Below are positions 23,638 through 35,600 of a stretch of DNA of 64,000 nucleotides, piece by piece. How positions within the stretch are numbered: the first letter of the stretch is position 1; the number at the start of each line of letters is the position of its first letter. The DNA comes from Salvia splendens (Eukaryota > Streptophyta > Magnoliopsida > Lamiales > Lamiaceae), in the NCBI RefSeq assembly GCF_004379255.2, contig NC_056049.1, positions 8,060,001-8,124,000 on the forward strand, written 5' to 3'. The translations under genes and the position numbers were made by a program. Under the pieces are notes generated by a model that saw only the letters and a program-made list of their open reading frames with translations, searched no databases and was not told the DNA's origin.

Positions 23638-25295
23638 GGGCATTAGCAATGGGGCGCTCTAAGGCGCGCCCTATGCACTGCCACGTCATATTTTTTATCC
23701 TCCTACCCTTCCACCTGCAGTGGGGCGCCCTATAGGTTTTACTATTGTTTAGTTAATTAATTTAAATGTTTTCAAATATATAATTCAAACTAATTAAAAA
23801 ACACAACGATTAAATAAAAACCGACGAAGACTGCATTGATTAACAAAAGTTACACGATTCAAGTTGGCTAATCTACGAAATTCTCAACTTCCGGCGTAGC
23901 TCATCGATCAACCCCCGGAGGTATTCGGCTTCGGCGGGGTCCGTGCACTTCTCGAGGGCCTTGTGCGTCTGCAACAACGTCCGCGCCATCGAGGCTGTTT
24001 CCAACTCCACATACGCGGCTGCCATCGGGCTCGGGGTCGGGATCTAGATCGGGACCGGGATCGGCGATGGGTTGGCGGCAGTCGAGGATGTTGTTGTCGT
24101 CGTCTTCCCCTTGTTCTTCGCAGCCTTGACGCCTATGAGACGCCTGGAGGACATCGGTGTGCCGGAACTCTCATCCTCCGCTTACGTCTGGTTGAGGTCC
24201 ACCGGACGAGTTCCGCTTTCGCTGCTCGAGTAACAACCAGCTTCGGTGGTCTTCGTCCTCTTTATCGCACCGGTGTGCAGAATCACGCCTTGGAATTTCT
24301 GCTTGTCCCTCAAGAGCGCCCATATGTTGAAATGCTTGAAGTCGCCGTACATGGACTGGTACGACAACAGCGCTCTATCGCGCGCATCGGTCAAGCTCTC
24401 GCCGCTTCCCTGCTCCCTCGAGCACTTCTCGTACTCCGCCGCGAATAGGTTGACTTGCTTCTTCATCTGATCCCAGTACTTGCGGAGCTGCTCCCGTTGG
24501 CGCTTGTACGCGCTCGGCGGCTTCGCCTCATTGTAGCGCTCGGCGATGCGCTCCCAGTACGTGAGCTGCTTCTGGTTGTTCGTGAATATCGGGTCCTCCG
24601 ATATATCCACCCAACACCTCGCCAAGACGAGGGTTTCATCCGGCTGGTAGTTCGTACGGCCGGGGGCGTACTCTTCATTCGTTGCCGGAGGTGGCAACTT
24701 GTACGCGCGGTGCCGGATCCGCTTCTTTTTTCTGGCGGTGGCGGCAGCGGCGGCGGAGGCGGGGGCGGGGGCAGCGGCGGGAAGGGGCGACGGGTTGGTT
24801 TGGAGACGGCTCCATGTCCGACAAACCGTACGAATCCGTACTGAATTTGGGATCGTACTGCGTGTTGGCGTCGAACGACCGATATTCGTCGGGTTCTGTA
24901 CCCGGCCAACGCGCATCACCACCAAACATCAGACTATTGGGACTTGAATCCATTTCGTAGTAAATGTGAGTTTCGAGAGTGGAATCGTGAAATGAAATGT
25001 TACAAATGAAGGTGGGGTCGGGGGTATTTAAACAAATTTTTCGAATTTAGCAATAAAAAAAATAAAAAACGCGTGCCATCCGGCGCGCCATCGTCCGTGT
25101 CGCCCACAATGGCGCTCGATGGTGCGGACGATGGCGCACCCGATGGCCTATCGAGCGCGCTTCTACCGCGGACGAAGCATAGGGCGTGGGCTTAGGGCGT
25201 CGCATCGTCCGGGCACCCACAATGGTACCCGATGGCGCGCCCGAGGATGATGGCACGTATCGGGCGCGCCTTCGGGCGCCCCATTGTGGATGCCC
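23638..25295 (-). mobile_element. PIF/Harbinger-like element C (Myb-like ORF only)
   Basis: The ends GGGCATTAGCAATGGGGCGC and GCGCCCCATTGTGGATGCCC are inverted repeats, flanked by TAA at 23635-23637 and 25296-25298. Right subterminal sequence consists of repeats around GCGCGCC and GATGGCGC. A single gene lies on the minus strand and encodes a trihelix/Myb-like protein, with no transposase. The element is nested in the hAT-like element. Confidence 0.88.
23882..24953 (-). pseudogene. Myb/SANT-like protein of element C, disrupted
   Basis: From the ATG at 24953 the frame reads MDSSPNSLMFGGDARW and on through an acidic region, then shifts frame near 24780 in a Pro/Arg-rich stretch. The second frame (about 24750-24182) carries a Myb/SANT-like domain (DETLVLARCWVDISEDPIF, then TYWERIAERYNEAKPP) and a NAM-associated-like portion (YQSMYGDFKHFNIWALLRD), ending at a stop at 24182. 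Homologous-looking sequence continues to about 23882 (ELRRKLRI), so the gene has at least one frameshift and one premature stop. It is clearly diverged from the Myb-like proteins of elements A and D. Confidence 0.7.
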
Positions 25296-25451
25296 TAATA
25301 CGGGTTTCGGGTACCCCAAATCCGAAAAATTCTAACATTAACTACCCGAACCCATAATTTTGGGTTTCGGGTACCCAAAACCCGTCGGGTATTGGGTCGG
25401 GCTCGGGTATACCCGAAATCCGCGGATTAAATTTGCAGGCCTGAACAAAAT

Positions 25452-26339
25452 AGAATGAAGAAATTTATATATATAGTAGCTAGGAAAAATGTGAAAGTGT
25501 TGAGAGTTTTATTTCCTTTTTCATGGTATACATTAAAAACTTAACATAGACTTCATCAATATAATTACGTTTCTTTTCACCACAAACCTGATTAATTAGT
25601 TACATTCTTCGTATTTAAATCAGTGACTAATTTGTAGTATTTTAATTTGTCGTCAAATCTAATTTTCCCTATTTCAAAAAATAAATTTAAAAATATAAGT
25701 AAAATTAATTACATAATCTCTGCCAAGGTTATTGTTTATTTTGGTTCCCTAAATTGCTTTTAGTAAACTAGTAGTATACTAGTATTATCTATTCTCAAAC
25801 ATGTCACAAAAACCTGTTAGAATTGAACTAGAAACTGGTCTGCCAAGTAACGTGAGTAGTTTTGTATTTTTAGATTCCAATGAAAAAGAGCTCAATCATC
25901 AAATTGGGCGGGCCCAAACATCATATAGTGTTTCCTTTGCAATTTAATTCGACGCTTCGTCTTTATACATCTTTTTATAGTGAACTACAAAAAAATGTCA
26001 TTTGATAATAGGATTTACATGAAAATTCTTACTACAAATGAGACTGGAGAAACATTGATTAATCAGTGTCTAGTGTTTTTGAAGTGAATATGAACAAAAG
26101 TTACAGAAAAGTTTATCTTATGAATGATAATACAAATGAAAATCATTTGAATGGGCACTGCATACTACAAGAAGAAAACAACTCACTAATCAATAATTTG
26201 GTATATTATATAGATATTGATTTGGTAGACAAGCTCACTAACATTACAGCATAGAAAACATGCACACACACACTACCAAGGCAGGCAGTCAGGATGTTAG
26301 TTTGTGAGTTAGAGAAGCAATGGGGCATTACTTAGTTCT
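25452..26339. other. Intergenic spacer at the kinesin 3' side
   Basis: AT-rich DNA without a recognisable gene or delimited element. It includes the presumed 3' untranslated region of the kinesin gene. Confidence 0.4.
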
Positions 26340-29300
26340 CTATCTGGTCCACATTCTTTTCTTGCTGTCCTTGATCCCCTGGACTGCTGCGTCTCTTGTA
26401 GTTTTCACACGTGCAACGGGCCTCTGCACCGCGATGGATGGCTTCGTCACTCTTGAAACTCCAGCGGCAGCAGGCTTTGGAGGATCTGAACGCCTGCTTT
26501 TGTAGCCGCGGTGGTCGCTCACCGGAGGTGGAACTGCACCATTATTCTCAACTTCACTGTTTCTAGATAATCTCTTCCTCCTGACCTCATGGAGATTGTC
26601 ATTCTCCTTGGCGTGGTGGTCGCTCACCGGAGGTGGAACTCCAACTTCACTGTTTCTTGATAATCTCTTCCTTCTGACCTCATGGAGATTGTCATTCTCC
26701 TTGGCCATAGCAGAGGGGTGACTGCCTCTGCGGTTTGCTACACTCAAACTTCTTAGAATGCGATGCTCAGTTTCATTTGTCATCTCCTCTCTCACCGGCT
26801 GCTGCTCTTGCTCTCTCAGTTTGTCTTCGAGTTCTTTGATCTGCAATAATCACATATAAATAATAATGTTAGCAGTGAACGTGCATCCACTGGCTTGTTA
26901 CAAGCTACGAATGTTGTGAGTACCGTTTGCCTCAGGGAGAGACACTCCGCATTTTCTTCCCGTTCTGTCAACTTTCTTTCGAGCTCTTTGACCTAATCAT
27001 GATAAAACTTTCATTATACATGTGACTTTTTTTCGAAACTATACTGCATGTTTTATTTAAGCAAAAACAAGTGCAAAAACCTTATGTTCAAGTGTTTGAG
27101 AAGTGGACTCAGATTGTTGCATTTGCTCTCTCAGCTTCTTCTCAAGATCATTAACCTTAATTTGGTATGTTGTAGAATGATTTTCGTCTTTCTCTTTCAG
27201 CTTGTTCTCCAACTCCACGACCTTCAACAAACACAAGAAAATCGATAGATGGATTAATTTTCAAGATTTTTCCAAGCTTACCTGAGCTGAGTGGTAGGCA
27301 CATAAAAGTTGATATCTCTCACCTTCTGTTGAAGTCTGGAACATGATTCTTCTTTCCCCCTTAAATTCTCCGAAAGATGTGAAACCTGTTTCTCGGATTG
27401 GCATTGCAGTGATGACTTGAACTCTAATTGACCCTCTAACTCTTTTAGTTTTTCCAATTGGGTTTTGTAAAACTGATCCTTTCCCTTAGCTTTACTCTCT
27501 AGGTTATGTAGATTTTCTTCAAGTCTTTTCAAGGATTCGTCTTTGGACTTACATTCCAGACGTGCTTTCTCAAGCTGCACAAGAAATAGACAGATACAAA
27601 AAGGATGAGACCAATATAAGAGAATGTTATCAAAGCATACATTCGTTCAATACTAAATTTGATCTTCCTGAATAGCATACCATTGTTTTCATCTTCTGGA
27701 GCTCACTTGTATCAACTTGTTTTCTAGCAGGACCCAACTCGACTCCTCTGACTCGGGTTGCAAAATTAAGCGAACTCAGAGTCTCACTTAAGTCTTTATC
27801 TGAGGGACTAATTTGTACAAACATCAATGTTTTTGAGTCACCACCTGCAAACATGAAAAATACATTATGTATTATTGTACACAAGAATGGGAAGTCTGTC
27901 CTCGTAGCTATGTGGAGTTTATACAATCTGAGGAACCAATCAAGTTTACCTAATGAATCCTGCAGTAAATGAGTCAGCTTCGAGTTCCTGAAAGTTGCAA
28001 CAATTAGACACCGAAGTCAGGTTTCATATATAAAGGTGTAATAACTCCGAGCAAAATGAGAAGGGCTGTGTTACTTCATCAACCTGTATGGTATGTGGCT
28101 GCTTTTATTTGCAAGAGCAGATATTACGTCTCCAAGAGCAGAGAGCGACCTGTTAATGTTTTGAGCTTCCTTAAGCCGGTCACCTTGCACGTCAGTTTTT
28201 GCAAGCCTCTCGCTTCCTGCTAAGTCCACAAGCCAAAGTTTGCTTTTCGTGCACTCTCCAGTAATTAGATTTTTGCTCCTTACCATAATACAGATCATGC
28301 TGAAATGTGTGAAAAAAGAGAGAGATGAGACCTTATAGATAAAAGGGAAGAAAGAAACTAAAAGTCTGCAAAAGGCATTACCAGTGAGATCGACTGCTGT
28401 GCTCGTTCACATTATTCGATCCAACAGCCCGAGCGCTGCTTCCTGCTTGTAGAACATTCCAAACTTGTTGGATATTTTCCACTTTGGCTTCAATAATTCC
28501 AGGAATATGATGTGATCCTTCAGAAGCTTGCTTTATCTCCAATCTAGAATTATTCCACAATTAGCATGTTAATTGTGTAACTATACTTTCCAAAATTGTT
28601 CAATTTATGAGAAGAAAACTACTAACTTCTTGGATGTTTCAATAGCCAGCAAATCCCTTATCTGTTCATTGTAAACTTCAAGCACACTAACTGAAATGCT
28701 GTAAGTGTTTGTTTCAGTTCTCTCATTGGCAGTCTTGAACAATTCTTCCAGGGTCCGATAATTGACTCCCCGATTCTCCTCAGTACCTTCCATTGTGAAT
28801 GTCTTGCCTGTTCCAGTTTGTCCATAGGCAAATATACAAACATTGTATCCATCTAAAACCGAACCCACCATGGGCGCAGCATCGGCAAACACATCAACTG
28901 CTCATGTAGAAAACAGGAGGTGAGAATTCAGATATTGCATTAGAATGATAGTTTCCTCCAAAACCAAAAATATAATAGGAAGCGCCCACCTTGATCATCT
29001 TTGGGAGTGTAAACACGATCAAACTTGAAACTCTTTTTGTTGGAGCCACTTGCTGCAATACCAAGATCTCCATCCTTAGCAGCATCGAAGTCCATTACTG
29101 ATGCACACCCAGCTACGACCTCCGACTTGCTTAAGGGCCGGCAACGACAAAACACCCTGATATTCCCTGATACACAGCTAAATCTTGAGAATAGATTCAA
29201 ATCTAAGATACATGATAAGAGCTATCACAAGCTAACCTTTGGTCTCCTGCAACTCATTGTGGAGCTTCCGCCTCTTCATTTGCTCATCATTGTACTTAAC

Positions 29301-31290
29301 TTTGAGATCTTCACACTGTTCAACTGCATAACGAGTCGGATTATGTTATATGCATCTCATGTAATAGGTTATTTGATTTTGTTCTAAAACATACCAAGTG
29401 CCTGAACTGCAAAAACCATTTTATTCAAGTCAGGAATGGAGTCTGCACATTCATGTGCTTCACGAGAAAGCTCTGAATGTTCTTGTTTCATGATCTGCAA
29501 AAAAAATCAGCTTGCTTCAAAGAATGCAAACGAACTCCAAATAAATGGACAATATATTTTTCTGCACTGTATTAATATGGAAGCGTTGACAAACCTTTAC
29601 TTTCTGTTCTAAGTCGCTGATCGCCTTGGTCCAAGATTCCTTGTCGTGCCCATACTTGCTTGCAAGGTCCCTAAGCTTCGTGGCTTGCTCCTCTAGAGTT
29701 TTGTCTACCGAAAATTTGACAAAATTGGATCACAGAATCTTAAGTGCTACGAATTACCACAAGTTCACGAATGTGACAACAATCCTAACCAATTCTTACC
29801 TAGGGAGTATGTCTGGAATGTCTTATTGTCAAGGTCCATCCTAACCTTCTGTAGTTGTTCGTTGGTTGCACTCCAAGACATCCACGACTGATAACATTCG
29901 TCGGTCTTTTGCTTCAATGTGTCTTTCAACTCTTGTATATCTTTCTCATACTTGGCTACTGATTTTGTTCGTATAGCTTTTTTCTGAAATATCCAAATGG
30001 TACAACTATAAATAGCAAGATAATTGAAGGATAGCTTTTTCTGAAATCTACAAACATGTTTATTCACAACATACCTGAGGTGAAGGATATTCTATCTGAG
30101 TAGAACAATTTGAACACGTAAAGTACTCATGAGTCGGCTGAGGGACTGCAACCAATGACAAATGCTTGAACATTCATAGTTATCTTCTAAACATTCCTAC
30201 CAGATAGAAACATTTAGGTACAGAACAAAATACCTGAGGTTTGAGGCGCTCTCCTTACACAGATTCCACTAACTATAGGATTCCCGAATACCCCTTCAAA
30301 CCTTAACCGAAGACTCCCATCATCCTTAACAGCAGCTCGAGCACCAATGACTTGCAAAGGTTTGTTGAACCCCACAATGGAGAAGATATCAAATTCAGAC
30401 AAAATCTGCATAGTGAAAATACAGGCACAAATACTTAAGATTCGCTCATGTATGACAGTGAAAATTCACAAGTTCACTTGCCTTTTCGTCTTGCATGAAA
30501 ACATTGAACACCCTCATTCCTTTGGGGCCATTGACGTTAATAATTTCAGAAAAATGGAGATCGATGAAATAATCCCCAGTCGGAAGATTCTCAAAGCTGT
30601 AGCTGAAGTTTCCGAGTCGTGCAGACTGATAAACGAACGAACAATCCCCACCCTCGGAGATGAAATCCTCTGTTTGAAATGCATCTCCGCCTTCATAAAA
30701 ATTGTCTGCTGTAAAATCAACACCCGAGTCTGATTTCAGCGATGTCATGGAACCAGCATTGACAAAGAGCAAAATTTCATCTGATCAACAAAGAAATGAG
30801 CTTTAGTCAAAAACAACAAACAATCTAGCACTCTCAGAAGGAAGGAAGGGAGAGATCTTGAATTTATTCCTCTGCTCTCATCTTCTGAATTCTCAATTCC
30901 TCGTTAGAGAATAGCAAAACAAAAACACTATTTAACATTAGACAAACAAAGCCGCATTTCCCAAATATTTACTTATTTACTTCAAAGAAAGATAGATGTT
31001 TATACAAAAAGACATAGTATTCTTCAGAGAAAAAAACCCTAATCTTGATATTGTTTGAAACATTTTCAAAAACATCTAGAAGGCGTACCTGTAGGGCAAG
31101 AAACTGTGAAGCCGTTAGGGATTAATTTCGCACAAGAATCCCAAACCATTAGATCAGCCACAGAATCTTCCTTTTCGTCTTCTTCCATGTCTTGAGTCGA
31201 ATTCTGTGCTTCTCCCAAATCGAAACCGGTAGAAGGATTGCGAATTTCTTGATTGTCATTGAATAATTGGAAGTCGTCATTTTGTTCCAT
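26340..31290 (-). CDS. Kinesin-14 with N-terminal malectin domain
   Basis: A predicted minus-end-directed microtubule motor of 1071 residues. Exons (minus strand): 31290-31089, 30780-30482, 30405-30234, 30145-30075, 29983-29800, 29704-29595, 29494-29395, 29323-29237, 29166-28990, 28897-28627, 28543-28382, 28299-28084, 27987-27950, 27844-27681, 27574-27323, 27221-27081, 26992-26924 and 26840-26340; all phases agree. Order of parts: acidic N terminus; malectin-like domain (about 68-225); a CSNC-containing linker; coiled coil (about 250-405); kinesin-14 neck [12 protein letters not shown] from residue 409; P-loop GQTGTGKT (493-500), switch [10 protein letters not shown] (604-612), switch II DLAGSE (637-642); then a second long coiled coil and a basic tail. 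The neck before the motor marks the KIN-14 class, and a malectin fusion is a plant subgroup. Intron 2 uses a GC donor. The tail contains a 31-residue tandem repeat. The ATG at 31290 gives the longest consistent frame. Confidence 0.93.
26572..26757 (-). repeat. Tandem 93-bp coding repeat in the kinesin tail
   Basis: Two adjacent 93-bp units encode [20 protein letters not shown] followed by a PPPVSDH motif. The block CTGACCTCATGGAG starts at 26581 and again at 26674. The duplication keeps the frame and doubles a basic RRKRLSRNS patch that could bind microtubules or serve as a phosphorylation site. Confidence 0.8.
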
Positions 31291-32221
31291 TTTCGAATTC
31301 GGGAATTGGGGTTTTCTGGTTTTTGATTAGGGAAAATGGGCGTTTCTTTCTGCAATTTGAGTGCGCCTTTGTCTGTGTTTTGACTGTTTTCGGATGCGTT
31401 TGAATTTGGATTTTGTATCTGTTTCAAATTATATGACCGTTACTCTTCTGGGGTGTGTCAACTAAAGTAGAATTTGAAAAATGGGGAATGAAGTGATTAA
31501 CTTAAATGTAGGGACCGATTAATAAATTAACTTTGGTTCCTTAAAAAAAACAAATTAACTTTGGCGTTCATTAGTTCGCTAGGACGGAATAACTAAAAGA
31601 TAGTACTCCCACTGTCTCAGCTTAAACGAGCCGTTATATTTTTTGACCTATTTTGCAAAAGATATACTCTATCTATCAGTCCCAGTTAGAACGATGACAC
31701 ATTTTTTTTAGTTTACCCCAATTAAGATGATATATTTACTTTTTTTTTAGAAATTTTCTCTCTTCATTTAATATACCCAACCACTTTTTCTCACTCATAT
31801 TAAATTATTCATCTTTCATTCTCTCTTTATTTTAATACTTACACTCACATTTTTCCTCCCCAATTAAACACATTACACATAACTCTTAAAATTCCGTGTC
31901 GATTTATGTCATCTTAGCTGGGACGGAGGAAATAATAAATAGTTAAAATAAGATAAAATTAAGTTAGAAAGAAAATAATGTAGAAGAGATATCTACATTA
32001 ATTTAGTGTGTACAGTGGTTATCATTTACAAGTATTTTATTTTGATTTTGTTGGGTGCTAACATTTTTATTTTTCCATTAATTTAGAAAGAGTACAAATT
32101 TTGACAAATGAAAAAAAGATAGAGAATTCATGAGAAAAGTAGAATCTGATGTCTAAAGTCTAAAGTCTAAACCAACGAACAAACCGTTTTCAGATTACCA
32201 AAACCTTCCCAACAAACATCT
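31291..32221. other. Kinesin upstream region, probably the old bidirectional promoter
   Basis: The kinesin leader and promoter must lie here. A Stowaway-like MITE occupies about 31666-31930 (ends CTATCAGTCCCAGTTAGAA and AGCTGGGACGGAGG), with a second MITE fragment at about 31604-31665. The segment ends at CAGTA (32222-32226), the target duplication of the retrotransposon, whose other copy lies 12 bp before the SpoU start. This stretch therefore originally adjoined that gene. Confidence 0.55.
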
Positions 32222-32226
32222 CAGTA

Positions 32227-32641
32227 TGATACGATGTTGATCGTATAGGAAGCTTGGTCGGCGGCAAGAGAGCTCGACGACAAGAGCAGACTGCATGCAG
32301 AGAGTTCCTCCGTCAAGCAGTAAACTTGAGTTTGATAAAAAAGGAAGAAAGAAAACGGAAATTTTATAGTAAACTTCTCATATATTATTGATAGTTGAAA
32401 AGTTACCCTTTTTATATGTAAGACACAAAGAAAACCTGAGATAGAGCTTATAATTACTCTCGACTCCTTACACTATTACATTATATGAAATAACCAAAAT
32501 AACTAAGAAACTAACAATCAACAGTCTTTGAAATGGGCTGGGGGTCTTCTTATGCTCCGAGAGGAAACATCATCTCTGCAGTCTTCATCATCTGTATCCC
32601 TTGCCTGTGTCTGCTGGACTGAAGTAGAGGGGTTCGTATCA
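32227..32641 (-). repeat. 3' LTR of the chromovirus
   Basis: A 415-bp direct repeat of the right LTR with TG...CA ends. It retains the empty form (CTTCTTATGCTCCGAG, around 32546-32561) of the site into which Harbinger element D inserted in the other LTR. It lacks about 40 bp present in the other copy. Confidence 0.9.
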
Positions 32642-35600
32642 TCTCCCCCCGATAGAAGTGTCCTTGTCCCCGAGGACAATAGAAGGAAAACGACGAGCGA
32701 AGGAGTTGAGAGGTTCCCAAGTTGGAGAGTTGTCACTTGAATCAGACCACTGGAACAGACCCTGTTCCACCGGCTTGCCGTCTTGCATTACCACACGACG
32801 TTCTAGTAAGCGAAGCGGCTTAGCAACCGGTCGAGACATGAAGAATTCCTCTGGGAGTGGAACTTCAGGGGGCATGACAGAACCTGCAATAAAAGGTCGC
32901 AAAAGACTAACATGAAAGACATCGTGCACACGACATTCCTTCAGTAATGCTAAGCGATAGGCGACGGGTCCTATACGCTCAGTGATCTTAAAAGGGCCGT
33001 AGAAACGGCAAGCCAATTTTGCAGACTATGGTCGGGCTACGGAGTGTTGACGATATTGTTGAAGTTTGAGAAGAACCAAGTCGTCAATTGAAAATTGAAC
33101 ATCCCGACGGTGCTTGTTTGCTGTGTCTCGCATCTGTTGTTGAGCCCTCTGTAAATTCGATCTCAATTTAACCAGCAATGCCCCTCTTTGGCGGATAAGA
33201 TCTGCTACTGCCGGGGGAGTAGTATGAGTAGGAGGTGTGGCGACCAATAAAGGTGGATCTCTGCCATATAGAGCATGAAACGGAGAAGTGCCAAGGCCCG
33301 AATGATGAAAGCAATTGAGTGCAAGTTCCGCCCAAGGCAGGAAATTTGTCCATCTTGAAGGCTTATCCGCAACGAAAGCACGCAAATATTGGTCAAGACC
33401 TCTATTGCGGACCTCCGTCGGAGCATATGCTCGAAAAATGCAACTTAGTACCACTTAAACGGAGCATATGTTCCCACGTCGTACTTAGAAAAATAGGATC
33501 CCTATCCGACACAAGAGTTTTAGGGAAACCGTGATGTTTAACCACTGTTTTAATAAACAGTCGGGCTACCCTCAAGGCATCAAATTTCATCGGAAATGCA
33601 ACGAAGTGTGCATACTAGGATAGTCGGTCGACAACAACCATTATAACTGTGTACCCTCTGGATGGTGGCAGACCCGTGATAAAGTTCATGGAAACATCGT
33701 CTCAAACCTGTGATGGAATAGGCAAAGGTTGGAGCAAACCTGCAGGACGTTGAGTAGAATACTTTGTCGTTTGACAGTCAACACACGAATCAACAAACAT
33801 TCGAACTTCCTTGCGCATTTTAGGCCAAAAGAAGCCCATCTAAAGGCGGCAAAATGTACGGTCTACCCCGGGATGGCCAACGGCAGGGGTATTGTGATGT
33901 TCAAACAGCAACCGAGCGTGACTAGGTGAAGCAGGACCAACGTAAACTCTATGTTTATAATATAGTAAGCCATCAGAGTAAAATAGGTGAGAAGGAGCAG
34001 TACCATTCTCAACAGCAGTTTGAATATCTGTGAGGTAAACCGAAGATGCAGTTTCTGTTCGCAAGGTAGAAAGCAGATCAGGCACAGGTTGTGCTGCTAG
34101 AGTAAGCAAGGCGGTGGTCTGTTCAGCGTCTGGATCCCGATGCGAGAGGGCATCAGCAACCCGATTCGAAGTACCATTCTTATACTCTATCCGAAATTTG
34201 TAGCCCATTAACTTCCGCACATAAAGATGTTGATCCAGCGTCATGGATAACTTGTTGAAGCAGATCTTTAAGACTTTTTTTATCACTGCGAATAACAAAC
34301 TCACGACCCAGTAAATATTGTCTCCACTTTTGAACCGCTTCGACAATTGCATAGAGTTCTTTGTGATAAGTGGATGCAATACGACGCCGTGGACCCAACT
34401 TCTTGCTGAAATAAGACAAAGGATGGCCATCTTGCAACAAGACCGCACCAATACCAAAATCTGAAGCGTCAGCTTCTATATAAAATGTGCGATCAAAATT
34501 CGGCAGATGAAGGACTGGGGCTGATGTCATCGCAGACTTAAGAGCTTCAAAACTGTCATTTGCCTGCGGAGACCAAACGAACGAATCCTTCTTGAGCAAA
34601 TCAGTGAGAGGGGCTGCAATTATGGCATAATGAGCAACGAAACGCCGGTAGTAGCCCGTCAAACCCAAGAATCCACGCAACTGTTTAACTGTGGTAGGTG
34701 TCGGCCATGCCACCATTGCTTCAATCTTCACAGGATCAGCATTAAGACGCCCATCTGTGATCAGGTGACCTAAGTAATCCACTGTGGAACTGCAGAAAGT
34801 GCACTTAGATAGCTTCACAAAGAAAAGATTAGCCGCCAAAGTTGATAGAACTTGCTCCAAGTGGGTACAATGAGTTTCCAAAGTAGGACTGTAAACCAGA
34901 ATATCATCAAAAAATACAATAACTGATTTACGCAGAAATAGCCTAAAAATTGAATTCATAGCCGCCTGAAAAGTCGAGGGAGCATTTGTCAAGCCGAAGG
35001 GCATAACAAGAAACTCGAAATGACCATCATGAGTTCGAAAATCAGTCTTGAAAATATCTTCACTGTGCATTCGAATCTGATGGTATCCTGATCGCAAGTC
35101 TAGTTTTGTAAAAAACTTTGTTGCACCCAATTCATCAAATAATTCATCTGCCGTGGGAATAGGAAAGTGGTCCGGGACTGTTGCTCGATTCAATGTTCGA
35201 TAATCGATGCAAAATCAAAAAGAGCCATCCTTTTTGCGAACCAATATGACCGGTGATGAGAAGGGACTTTGACTTGGTTGAATAATTCCTTGTTCAAGCA
35301 TTGCTGAAACTTGTTTCTCAATCTCCTGTTTTTTAAAATATGGATACCGGTATGGTCTAACATTGATGGGTTTAGAATCAGGAAATAAATGAATTTGATG
35401 ATCAAAATGCCGAGGAGGAGGCATACCAACCGGAAGCTGAAAAACAGCGCTGAATGACGACAAAATCTGACGAATTGTAGGAGGCAAATCTGATGGAAAT
35501 TCCTGTTGTGGTTGTGAAGAATGTGTAGCTGACTCTACTGGATACTCAACAATTTCAAATAAGTCCAGCTCCTCACCTGTAGTCATCAGAGTAGTCAAAG

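Larger units (their letters stand above)
22662..25443. mobile_element. hAT-like non-autonomous element with nested insertions
   Basis: The ends TAGGCCTGCAAAT and ATTTGCAGGCCTG are inverted repeats with one mismatch at the first base, and the perfect 8-bp flanks AACAAAAT (22654-22661 and 25444-25451) are the diagnostic target duplication of hAT transposons. Both arms contain repeated CGGGTACCC motifs. Inside are a mini-CACTA element (22886-23189) and Harbinger element C (23638-25295). No hAT transposase is present. Confidence 0.88.
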
